Below are positions 16,360 through 24,038 of a DNA stretch of 64,000 nucleotides, piece by piece; within the stretch, counting starts at the first letter, position 1; the number at the start of each line of letters is the position of its first letter. The position numbers were made by a program, and so were the translations under genes. This stretch comes from Azovibrio restrictus DSM 23866 (lineage in GTDB: Bacteria; Pseudomonadota; Gammaproteobacteria; Burkholderiales; Rhodocyclaceae): contig NZ_AUCH01000004.1 in assembly GCF_000429665.1 (NCBI RefSeq), positions 219,685-283,684 of the forward strand, read 5' to 3'. The notes under the pieces are model-generated. The model was not told the DNA's origin. It made no database searches and worked only from the letters and a program-made list of their open reading frames with translations.

Positions 16360-18972
16360 TCAAATCTGGACCGGGGCGGAAGGGGTGGGCTTCGGCTCTT
16401 TTTCCGGCCAGTAGGCGGCGATCTGGCAACCCAGGGCAGCCCAGTAGGGAATGGTTTCCAGGAGCAGCACGGCGATCCAGGCCTTGGCTGCCGGGTCGTG
16501 GGTGCCCAGGGTCAGGGCGGTGATCCAGGCGCTCAGCAGCAGGGCGGTCAGGAGGCCCATTTCCTCCCGGATCGGGGAGAAGAAGGCCAGTCCCCCCTTG
16601 GCCTTCCAGCCCTTGGGGGTGACTACGAAAGTACCTTTCTTCTTGACGATGCCGGCAAAGATGCCCCGGGCGATGGCGTGGGATATCCCGGCCGAGAGCA
16701 GCGATGCCCCGGCGATGTCCATCCAGGGGCAGTCCATGGTGCGCCGGTAGAGAATGGGGCCCAGGGCCGCCTTGAAGGCCATGAAGCCGAGCATGGGCAC
16801 CACCAGCAGCACCACCGGCAGGCCGAAGGACTTGGGGGCCAGCAGCATCAGGATGGTCCAGACCAGGGAGGCGAAGGTGAATACCAGCTGCAGGGCGTCC
16901 CCGAACCAGGAGAACCAGCCAGTGAGGAAGTGGTAGCGCTGGGCCAGGTTGAGTTTGCTGGGGCCCAGCAGGGCGGGCAGGTGGGCTTTCAGGATCTGCA
17001 TGGCGCCAAAGGCCCAGCGGAAACGCTGGCTCTTGATGGCGGCAAAATCGGCGGGGGTCAGGCCCTTGCCCAGCACATGGTCCACGTAGCGGGTGTCGAA
17101 GCCCTGGCGCAGCAGCCGCAGGCCCAGTTCGGAATCCTCGCAGATGCACCACTCGGACCAGCCGCCCAGGTCGTCCAGGGGTTTCCTGCGCACCAGGGTC
17201 ATGGTGCCGTGCTGAATCAGGGCGTTGCGCTCGTTCCTGTGGTGCATGCCGATGCGGAAGAAGCCGTCGAACTCCCAGTTGCACATGCGCCGGAAAGGCT
17301 GCTTCTCCCAGTTGCGGTGGGCCTGGGGCGCCTGCACCACCGCCACGTCCGGGGCTTCCACGAAGTGGGGGATGAGGGTGGACAGCCAGTCCGGGTCCAC
17401 CACGTAATCGGCATCCACCACCCCGACCACCTGGGCCCGGGGATCGGTTTCCTTGAGGGCGAAGTTGAGGGCTCCGGCCTTGAAGCCAGGCCAGGGGCGC
17501 AGGTGGAAGAAGCGGAAGTTGGGGCCCAGGGTGGCCATGTGGGCTTCCACCGGCTTCCACAGAGCTTCGTCAGCGGTATTGTTGTCGATCACCAGCACTT
17601 CGAAATTGCGGTAATTCATGCGCGCCAGGCTGTCTATGGTTTCGATCACCATCTCCGGCGGCTCGTTGTAGCAGGCCAGGTGGATGGAGACGAAGGGCTC
17701 CTGTTCCGGCGGCAGGGGCGGCAGGGGGGTGAAGCGGCGCTTCCAGACGTGCTTGAACAGCACTTCCCCGAATTCGTAGCCGTGGGCCAGCAGCACGGAG
17801 ATGGTGATCAGGGTGGCGGCAATCAGCAGGGCCAGGGCGATCAGGTCCCGCTGGCTCAGGTAATAGTCAGCGGGAATGTTGATGCCGAGTACCACGGTGG
17901 TGACGCAGGCCTGGATCAGGATGGCCAGCCAGAGGCGGCCTATGAAGCTCCAGCTGCCCAGGATGAGGGCCACTAGCAGCATGGGCACGAAGGCGTACAG
18001 GGAGGCGTTGTAAGCCTTCTCCTGCCAGCGGATGTCCCGGGGCACGGCGCCCTCCAGGGAGAACTTGAGTTCCCGCTCCGCGTTGAACACGCCCCAGTAG
18101 GCCCCGGCCCAGCTCTCAGTTTCTACCTTCCAGGGCTGGTCTATGGCCTCCATGATGAAGTAGTCCAGCTTCAGGGTCCGTTCCGAAGCCAGGAAATTGC
18201 GGATGAACTGGGCCTCGTTGGCCCGGGAGGGGACTGCGCCGCCAATGACCGTGCCCCGGCTGGGCCAGCCGATTTCGCCGATGAGGATCTTCTTCTTCGG
18301 GAAGGCGGCCGCCACCTCGTCGTAACGCTGCATCGCGTATTCCAGAGCCTTATCTGCCGGCACCCCTTCGTGGTAGGGGAGCAGGTGCACGGTGATGAAG
18401 TCCACGTGCTTCACCAGTTCCGGGTACTTGAGCCAGACATGCCAGGGTTCGGCGGTGGAGACGGGTTTTCTGGTGGCCTTCTTCACCTGCTGCAGCAGGG
18501 GAATCAGGGTCTCCGGCTTCATCATGTTAGTCAGGATGGTTTCGTTGCCGACGATGATCCGTTCCACGTGCTTGTACTGGCGGGCCAGCTGGATGCCGGC
18601 TTCCACCTCCCGGGCGTTTTTCTCCTCGTCCCGGTCCAGCCAGATGCCGTTGGTCACCTTGAGGCCGCGAAATCCGGCCAGGGGCACGACCGCCGGGTAG
18701 TCCAGGCTGCTGTAGGTGCGCAGCCGGTTGGTGTAGTTGGCCAGCAGGTCCACGTCCCCGGCCAGCTCTGCCTCGCTCGGGTAGCTGCCGGTCAGAGGGC
18801 TCTGGTGGCGCTGGTAACCGGCGTAGGCAAAGCCCTTGACCTCCTGTTCCGCATCGGTGATGTAAGCGCTGCGGTTGGCCCATTCCCACAGGGCGTACTG
18901 GGCGAAGGCGACAAAACCGGCAATGACCAGGGCCGTAAACAGGCGTAGCAACAGTTGGACGAAACGTTTCAT
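16360..18972 (-). CDS. NdvB-like beta-1,3-glucan synthase (GH17-GT2 fusion)
   Basis: An 870-residue inner-membrane protein. A signal-anchor helix (10-28) is followed by a periplasmic GH17 domain (about 45-310) with catalytic Glu144 (VGNETI) and Glu233 (GEIGWPS). Then come helices (325-400), a cytoplasmic GT2 domain (about 425-665) with DAD at 520-522, the acceptor-side ED at 612-613 and QRFRW at 649-653, and further helices. This order matches Pseudomonas NdvB, needed for cyclic beta-1,3-glucans; the GH17 domain probably cuts and rejoins the chain. Product linkage here is inferred. The gene stands alone, 24 bases after the kinase-like gene end. Confidence 0.85.
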   Translation of the reverse strand: MKRFVQLLLRLFTALVIAGFVAFAQYALWEWANRSAYITDAEQEVKGFAYAGYQRHQSPLTGSYPSEAELAGDVDLLANYTNRLRTYSSLDYPAVVPLAGFRGLKVTNGIWLDRDEEKNAREVEAGIQLARQYKHVERIIVGNETILTNMMKPETLIPLLQQVKKATRKPVSTAEPWHVWLKYPELVKHVDFITVHLLPYHEGVPADKALEYAMQRYDEVAAAFPKKKILIGEIGWPSRGTVIGGAVPSRANEAQFIRNFLASERTLKLDYFIMEAIDQPWKVETESWAGAYWGVFNAERELKFSLEGAVPRDIRWQEKAYNASLYAFVPMLLVALILGSWSFIGRLWLAILIQACVTTVVLGINIPADYYLSQRDLIALALLIAATLITISVLLAHGYEFGEVLFKHVWKRRFTPLPPLPPEQEPFVSIHLACYNEPPEMVIETIDSLARMNYRNFEVLVIDNNTADEALWKPVEAHMATLGPNFRFFHLRPWPGFKAGALNFALKETDPRAQVVGVVDADYVVDPDWLSTLIPHFVEAPDVAVVQAPQAHRNWEKQPFRRMCNWEFDGFFRIGMHHRNERNALIQHGTMTLVRRKPLDDLGGWSEWCICEDSELGLRLLRQGFDTRYVDHVLGKGLTPADFAAIKSQRFRWAFGAMQILKAHLPALLGPSKLNLAQRYHFLTGWFSWFGDALQLVFTFASLVWTILMLLAPKSFGLPVVLLVVPMLGFMAFKAALGPILYRRTMDCPWMDIAGASLLSAGISHAIARGIFAGIVKKKGTFVVTPKGWKAKGGLAFFSPIREEMGLLTALLLSAWITALTLGTHDPAAKAWIAVLLLETIPYWAALGCQIAAYWPEKEPKPTPSAPVQI

Positions 18973-18997
18973 GGGAATCCGTGGCGGAGCCGCTCCT

Positions 18998-19423
18998 TCA
19001 ATTGGCCTGAGGCGTGGCGGTGAAGCCCAGGCGGATGCGGTTTCCGGGGGTCAGGGGCTGGTAGTCCAGGCTGGCGGGGAGTTGCTGAATCAGCGCCAGA
19101 CCCACTCCGGCTTCCTCCGGCACAGGGGAGGGCGGGGGCGTCTGGCGCGGGTCGAAGCAGGGTGCATGGTCGGTGTAGACGAGCCAGGCCAGGCCCTGTT
19201 CCACCTCCAGATCCAGGTCGATCTCCCCGTCGCAGGCCTGGCCGTGGCCGTGCTGCAGGGTATTCAGGAACAATTCTTCCAGAACCAGCTGCAGGCGCAG
19301 CTGCAGTTGTGAGTCCAGACCCAGTTTGCTGCCGCTATACTCCAGCCATTCCATGGCTGCCGCGAGCTGCTCCGGCCGGGCGGTCAATCTGAAGTGTTCT
19401 TGTTGGCTCAATTGCATAAGCAT
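18998..19423 (-). CDS. RsbW/SpoIIAB-type ATP-binding anti-sigma kinase-like protein
   Basis: A 141-residue HATPase_c_2 protein. The N-box reads EELFLNTLQHG (49-59); the G1 region is YTDHAPCFDP and the G2 loop GVGLALIQQLP. Such proteins bind ATP, phosphorylate a STAS antagonist and sequester a partner. With the STAS protein (23586) and PP2C phosphatase (20468) nearby, a partner-switching role is very likely. Start is 19423 or 19417. It is divergent from FecR with only 16 bases between start codons. Confidence 0.8.
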   Translation of the reverse strand: MLMQLSQQEHFRLTARPEQLAAAMEWLEYSGSKLGLDSQLQLRLQLVLEELFLNTLQHGHGQACDGEIDLDLEVEQGLAWLVYTDHAPCFDPRQTPPPSPVPEEAGVGLALIQQLPASLDYQPLTPGNRIRLGFTATPQAN

Positions 19424-19439
19424 GGGGAGGGTTACAGGC

Positions 19440-19889
19440 ATGATTAAACCACAATGGCTGCTGGCAGCCGTGATCGGATTGGCGGCGAGTCCGTTGCTGG
19501 CGGCCGATTCGGCGGGAACGGTGAAGCGCGTGAGCGGCGATGTGCAGGTGGAGCGGGGTAGCGAGCGGCTCAAGGCGGCGCCGGGCATGGCCCTGTACGT
19601 GGCCGACCAGGTGCGCACCGGGGCCGACGGCGCCGTGGGCATCACCTTGCGGGATGAGACCCTGCTCTCAGCGGGGGCCAACTCCCTCCTGGTCCTGGAC
19701 CAGTTCAGTTTTGACCAGACCACCCATGGGGGCAAGCTCCAGGCCACCCTGAAGCGGGGCAAGCTGGCGGTGGCGACGGGCAAGCTGGCCAAGTCTGCCC
19801 CGGAGAACGTGGAATTCCGCACCCCCGACAGCATCCTCGGGGTGCGGGGCACCGAATTCGCCCTGGAGGTGGCCGGTCATGGGGAATGA
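19440..19889 (+). CDS. Periplasmic FecR-domain protein
   Basis: A 149-residue exported protein: signal peptide MIKPQWLLAAVIGLAASPLLA, then a FecR domain with GDVQVERGSERLKAAPGMALYVADQVRTGADGAVGI and the hallmark FRTPDSILGVRGTEFALEV. These domains occur in FecR-type regulators and in envelope proteins near CHASE2 sensors; here it lacks the cytoplasmic anti-sigma part. Proteins of this short type may bind envelope ligands or peptidoglycan. It is followed after 4 bases by the OmpA-like lipoprotein. Confidence 0.82.
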   Translation: MIKPQWLLAAVIGLAASPLLAADSAGTVKRVSGDVQVERGSERLKAAPGMALYVADQVRTGADGAVGITLRDETLLSAGANSLLVLDQFSFDQTTHGGKLQATLKRGKLAVATGKLAKSAPENVEFRTPDSILGVRGTEFALEVAGHGE

Positions 19890-19893
19890 GATC

Positions 19894-20481
19894 ATGAAAA
19901 TCCGGGCCCTGCCCCTGGCACTTCTCCTGGCCCTGGGCCTGGGGGGCTGCGTCAGCGAGCGGGTGGTGCTGCTGCCCGAGCCCGATGGCCGGCCCACGGC
20001 CCTGGTGGTCCGCTCCGGCGGCGAGGAGCAGGTGCTGCAGCAACCCTATGCGGCGGCCCAGCGCCGGGGGGGCAGTCTGGCGGCCACGACCATGCCGGCG
20101 GCGGAGGTGCAGGAACGGTTCGGGGCCACCCTGGCCCAGCTGCCGCCCCGGCCGGAGCGGTTCACCCTGTACTTTCTCGAAGGTAGCAGCGAGCTGACCG
20201 CCGAATCCCGGGAGCAGTTCCAGGCCCTGCGCCAGGCCCTCTCCAGCCGGCCAGTGGCGGAAATCCTGATCGTCGGCCATACGGATACGGTGGGGGAGCT
20301 GCGCGCCAATGACGCCCTGTCCCTAGTGCGGGCCGAGGCCATGCGTACCGCCCTGCAGGCCGAGGGCATGGAACTGGGGACGGTGGAAGTGGCCGGCCGG
20401 GGGGAACGGGAACTGCTGGTGAAGACCGCCGACGAGGTGCCCGAGCCCAGGAACCGGCGGGTGGTGATCAACGTCCGCTGA
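19894..20481 (+). CDS. OmpA-family lipoprotein
   Basis: A 195-residue lipoprotein. The signal ends in LGLGGC with the lipidated Cys about residue 18; the C-terminal OmpA domain (about 85-195) has FTLYFLEGSSELT, ILIVGHTDTVG and NRRVVINV, the peptidoglycan-binding core. ATG 19894 gives a clean lipoprotein signal; the frame also opens at 19879 within the FecR gene end. The last 14 bases overlap the convergent CHASE2-PP2C gene. It probably tethers the FecR/CHASE2 assembly to the cell wall. Confidence 0.85.
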   Translation: MKIRALPLALLLALGLGGCVSERVVLLPEPDGRPTALVVRSGGEEQVLQQPYAAAQRRGGSLAATTMPAAEVQERFGATLAQLPPRPERFTLYFLEGSSELTAESREQFQALRQALSSRPVAEILIVGHTDTVGELRANDALSLVRAEAMRTALQAEGMELGTVEVAGRGERELLVKTADEVPEPRNRRVVINVR

Positions 20482-22618
20482 GGGGCGGCGGGTCCTGGGG
20501 CCGGGCCCCGGGGCCCCACCATTGCAATACCAGCAGGGTCAGATCGTCGGCTGGAGGGGCACCCGCTTCGAACTGGCGTACTTCCCGGCGCAGGGCTTCC
20601 GCCAGGCTGACGGCGTCCCCTTCCTGGCCATGCTGCTCCAGCAGATGGGCCAGGCGCTCATTACCGAACCACTCCCGCCCGTCCGTGGCCTCGCTCACCC
20701 CGTCCGTGGTCAGCACCAGCCGGTCCCCGGGGGCCAGCCGGGCGCTGCCCCGCTGGTAGGGATAGCCTTCGCAGGCGCACAGGGGCGGGCCGCTCACGGG
20801 GGCCACCGGGATGCGGCTCACCGTCGCGCCATGCACCACCCAGGGGGCATCGTGGCCGGCGCAGACGTAATCCATCCGCCCGTCGTTTACGTCGAGGACC
20901 GCCACGAAGGTGGTGACGAACAGGTATTCCCGGTTGTCCCGGGACAGGGCCGCATCCATTTCCGCCAGGGCGGCGCCCAGGTCTTCCGGATGCTGGCGCA
21001 GCAGGGCGCCGGCCACGGATTTGGACACCGCCATGAACAGGCTGGCGGGCAGGCCCTTGCCGGAGACATCGCCGATGGCCAGGCAGAGGTGGTCCTCCCC
21101 CAGCATGAAGCAGTCGAAGTAGTCGCCCCCCACCTCCCGAGCCGGCTCCAGGTGGGCGGCCACCTGGAAGCGCTGTTCTCCGGCGAACAGGCTGGCCGGG
21201 TCGGGCAGCAGGCCCATCTGGATCCGGTGCGCCGCGTCCAGTTCCCCCGCCACCCGGGCCGCCGACTCGCGACTGGCCTGCAGGGCTTCTTCCGCCAGGC
21301 GGCGCTGGCGATCCGATTCCACCAGGGTGTTGCCGATCAGGATGAAGAACACCGGATTGAGCAGGGTCACCAGGGAAGCCGCATCGAACAGCAGGCGGCC
21401 CAGGTGGAAGGCGGCATAGCCCAGGCCGAACAGCAGTACCGCCGTCATCAGCCCCAGCTTCACCGCCACCGTGGGGCGGATGCGCGGCACGGCGGCGATC
21501 AGCCCCAGTCCCAGGAGCACCAGCACCAGCCCCTCCAGGCCCCGGATCCAGTGGGGCCGGGTCAGGGCCTCGCCGGAGAGCAGGCTTTCCAGGACCTGGG
21601 CATGGATGTCCACCCCCGGCACCTTTTCCCCCAGCGGCGTTACCACCCGGTCCTGCAGGCCGGTGCCGGTGAAGCCCAGCAGCACGAAGCGCTGGCGCAG
21701 GTGTTCGGCAGGTACCCGGTCTTCCAGGACGTCTACGGCGGAAAGGTAGCGGTCGGCCTGGAAGGGGCCGAAATGCAGGATCAGTTCTCCGTTGTCCCGG
21801 GTGGGCAGGCTGTATTCCCCGACCCCGACCCGGGTGATCTCGCTGCCCCGGACCCAGGCCTGCACGGCGGGGGCTTCCAGGGCCACCCGCAGCATTTCGG
21901 GCCCCAGGGAGGCCACCGGCAGGTCGGCGACGCTGGCCATCAGAGGCACCCGGCGCAGCACTCCCCGTTCCGGGTCCAGGAGGGCCGGGTCAGCCTGGGC
22001 GTTGAGCAGGGCCTGGCCCCGGGCGGACGCTTCCAGCAGCGGCAGGCTGGCCAGGGCACCGGCGAAGCGGCCGGCCCCGTCCCGGGCATCGCCGCCCCGG
22101 CTCAGCACCGGGGTGACCTTGAGGGCGGTGCGGGCGCCGGGCGGCAGGCCGTTGGTGGCTGCCATGCCGAGCACGCTGGGGGTGCGCTCCAGGGCCCGGG
22201 AGAGGCGCTCGTCCGGGTCTTCCAGGCGGGCTCCCTGCAGCTGGGGATAGAGCTTCCTGAGGCTGGCGGCCCCGAGCCGGTCGGGCTCGGGAAAGATCAT
22301 GTCCAGGCCGATGGCCAGGGGCTCCGCCGCGCCGATTTTCTCGATCAGCCGGGCCAGGGTCTGGCGCGGCCAGGGCCACTGGCCCAGGGCGGCCAGGCTT
22401 TTTTCGTCCACCGCCACCACCAGGGCCGGCATCTCGCTCCGGTCCCGGGGGGACTGGCGCTGCATGCGGTCGAACTGGGCGTTCTGCAGCAGGGTGAGGG
22501 GGGTGTGTTCGATGAAGACCAGGGCCAGGCAGCCGGCCGCCAGGGCCAGCAGGGCGGCCGGCCTGCCCCGGCGGGCCCGCAGGGGCGCAAAAGCCAGGGT
22601 CCAGAGGCGGCGCAGCAT
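20468..22618 (-). CDS. CHASE2-sensor PP2C/SpoIIE-type phosphatase
   Basis: A 716-residue membrane protein. An N-terminal helix (about 20-38) precedes a periplasmic CHASE2 domain (about 45-330; DMIFPEPDR, LHFGPFQADRYLSAVDVL), then three helices (about 350-420) and a coiled region. A C-terminal SpoIIE/PP2C phosphatase domain (about 465-705) has GGDYFDCF and AIGDVSGKGLPASLFMA metal-binding aspartates, then VCAGHDAPWV and TTDGVSEATD. It should dephosphorylate the STAS protein encoded two genes downstream in response to a periplasmic signal. CHASE2 is more usually joined to a cyclase or kinase. It abuts the MBL gene with a 1-base overlap. Confidence 0.88.
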   Translation of the reverse strand: MLRRLWTLAFAPLRARRGRPAALLALAAGCLALVFIEHTPLTLLQNAQFDRMQRQSPRDRSEMPALVVAVDEKSLAALGQWPWPRQTLARLIEKIGAAEPLAIGLDMIFPEPDRLGAASLRKLYPQLQGARLEDPDERLSRALERTPSVLGMAATNGLPPGARTALKVTPVLSRGGDARDGAGRFAGALASLPLLEASARGQALLNAQADPALLDPERGVLRRVPLMASVADLPVASLGPEMLRVALEAPAVQAWVRGSEITRVGVGEYSLPTRDNGELILHFGPFQADRYLSAVDVLEDRVPAEHLRQRFVLLGFTGTGLQDRVVTPLGEKVPGVDIHAQVLESLLSGEALTRPHWIRGLEGLVLVLLGLGLIAAVPRIRPTVAVKLGLMTAVLLFGLGYAAFHLGRLLFDAASLVTLLNPVFFILIGNTLVESDRQRRLAEEALQASRESAARVAGELDAAHRIQMGLLPDPASLFAGEQRFQVAAHLEPAREVGGDYFDCFMLGEDHLCLAIGDVSGKGLPASLFMAVSKSVAGALLRQHPEDLGAALAEMDAALSRDNREYLFVTTFVAVLDVNDGRMDYVCAGHDAPWVVHGATVSRIPVAPVSGPPLCACEGYPYQRGSARLAPGDRLVLTTDGVSEATDGREWFGNERLAHLLEQHGQEGDAVSLAEALRREVRQFEAGAPPADDLTLLVLQWWGPGARPQDPPPLSGR

Positions 22619-23586
22619 CAGAGCTGGACGGTCAGCCCGTCATGGGCGGAGATCACTTCCAGGGGCGGGCGCCGGGAACGGCTCATGGCCTCGAAGCGGC
22701 GGCTGTCTTCCAGCAGCCGGTCCAGGCTGGCGTCGTCATTCAGGGGGTCGTGATGGAACAGGGCCAGGCGCCGGGCCCCGGCGGCCAGGGCCAGCTCCAC
22801 CCCGATCATGTTGCTCGAGTGGCCCCAGTCAGCTTTCACCGACACCATTTCCGAGAGGGAGTACATGGCGTCGAAGGCGATCAGGTCGGCCTCCCGGAAG
22901 AATTCGATGCAGGCCGCCCACTGCTCCTCCTGGTCCAGCTTGTGTTCCGAGTCGGTGGCGTAGACGAAGCACTTGCCATCCTGCTCGAAGCGGTAACCGT
23001 AGGAGTCGCCCCCGTGGGTCTGCCGCATGGCTTCAACCCGGAAGCCGGCGATGTCATAGGCGCGTCCGGTTTCCAGCAGGCGGAATTCCACCTGGCCCTG
23101 CACCAGGGAGAAATCCACGGGAAAGCCCGGGGCGGACATCTGCAGACGCACGGCGGCTTCCAGCTCCGCGTGGCAGCCGTGGATCACCAGGCGGTTGCCG
23201 GGAATGTAGAGGGGGCCGAAGAAGGGCAGCCCCATCAGGTGGTCCCAGTGCAGGTGGGAAATGAAGATGTGGTAGGTCTGGGGTTGGCCGGGGCCGAAGC
23301 GGGCCAGCTTGGCATTGCCCAGGCCCCGGGCGCCGCTGCCCAGATCGCAGATCAGCGTTGCGTCATCCTTGCCGCGCAGTTCGACGCAGGGGGTCTGGCC
23401 CCCGTAGGTACCGCGCATGGCAAAGGGCAGGGAATCCACGAAGCCGGCCCGGCCTACGGCCGTATCCAGGGTGCCGGCGGGCGCGTGGGCAGCTTTTTCC
23501 AGGACCGAGAGCAGGCGCTGGCGCAGCTGCTCGGCATTGAGGGAGACGGGCAGGGAACCCCGGGTGCCCCAGAACTGGACCTGCAT
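22618..23586 (-). CDS. Metallo-beta-lactamase-fold hydrolase (phosphodiesterase-like)
   Basis: A 322-residue MBL-fold protein with HLHWDHLMGLP (HxHxDH), an upstream GTRGS start typical of PhnP/RNase Z/cAMP-phosphodiesterase-like members, YATDSEH, AFDAMYS and a C-terminal FHHDP. ATG 23586 is where homology (MQVQFWGTRGS) begins and overlaps the STAS stop. Its location between the phosphatase and STAS genes, with 1- to 3-base overlaps, suggests it works with them, for example by hydrolysing a cyclic nucleotide. The substrate is not known. Confidence 0.82.
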   Translation of the reverse strand: MQVQFWGTRGSLPVSLNAEQLRQRLLSVLEKAAHAPAGTLDTAVGRAGFVDSLPFAMRGTYGGQTPCVELRGKDDATLICDLGSGARGLGNAKLARFGPGQPQTYHIFISHLHWDHLMGLPFFGPLYIPGNRLVIHGCHAELEAAVRLQMSAPGFPVDFSLVQGQVEFRLLETGRAYDIAGFRVEAMRQTHGGDSYGYRFEQDGKCFVYATDSEHKLDQEEQWAACIEFFREADLIAFDAMYSLSEMVSVKADWGHSSNMIGVELALAAGARRLALFHHDPLNDDASLDRLLEDSRRFEAMSRSRRPPLEVISAHDGLTVQL

Positions 23587-23930
23587 CAGGCCAGTTCTCC
23601 CAGGGCGGCCTCCAGGGTGTCGAAACAGGGAATCACCAGGTCGAAGCGGCTGATGCCGAAGACTTCCCGCACCAGGGGCTGGAATTCGGCGATCCCCAGG
23701 CGACCGCCCTGGTTCCTGGCGAAGCGGGTGGCGATCATCAGGGCGCGCAGGCCCGCGCTGCTGATGTAATCCACTCCGGAAAAATTGAGAATCAGGGGAG
23801 GATTCCCCTTTTTGCATTTTTCCAGGTGCGGATGCAGCAGTTCCGAGAACGTCATGGAGGAACCGTGGTCAATACGACCGCGCACCATGACCAGGTTTGC
23901 CTTGGGGTGAACGACTGCTTCCAGTTCCAT
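23586..23930 (-). CDS. STAS-domain anti-sigma factor antagonist
   Basis: A 114-residue STAS protein of SpoIIAA/RsbV type: VRGRIDHGSSMTF, LILNFSGVDYISSAGLRALM. The phosphorylatable serine is in the SSAG motif (Ser57/58). It should be phosphorylated by the RsbW-like protein and dephosphorylated by the CHASE2-PP2C protein, releasing or capturing a partner. ATG 23930 is chosen because residues before it lack homology. First gene of the STAS-MBL-phosphatase run. Confidence 0.88.
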   Translation of the reverse strand: MELEAVVHPKANLVMVRGRIDHGSSMTFSELLHPHLEKCKKGNPPLILNFSGVDYISSAGLRALMIATRFARNQGGRLGIAEFQPLVREVFGISRFDLVIPCFDTLEAALGELA

Positions 23931-24038
23931 GAGAAATCTCCTTGCCGGCTGCATTATGCCACGATGCGCCGGACCCACGGCAGCCCGGTGCGCGGGCGGC
24001 CAGGCCGGCCTCAGGTACAATCCGCACCGGAAAAAATT

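Noticed and set aside
20522..22753. 743-residue plus-strand frame
   Set aside because: Antisense shadow of the CHASE2-PP2C gene.
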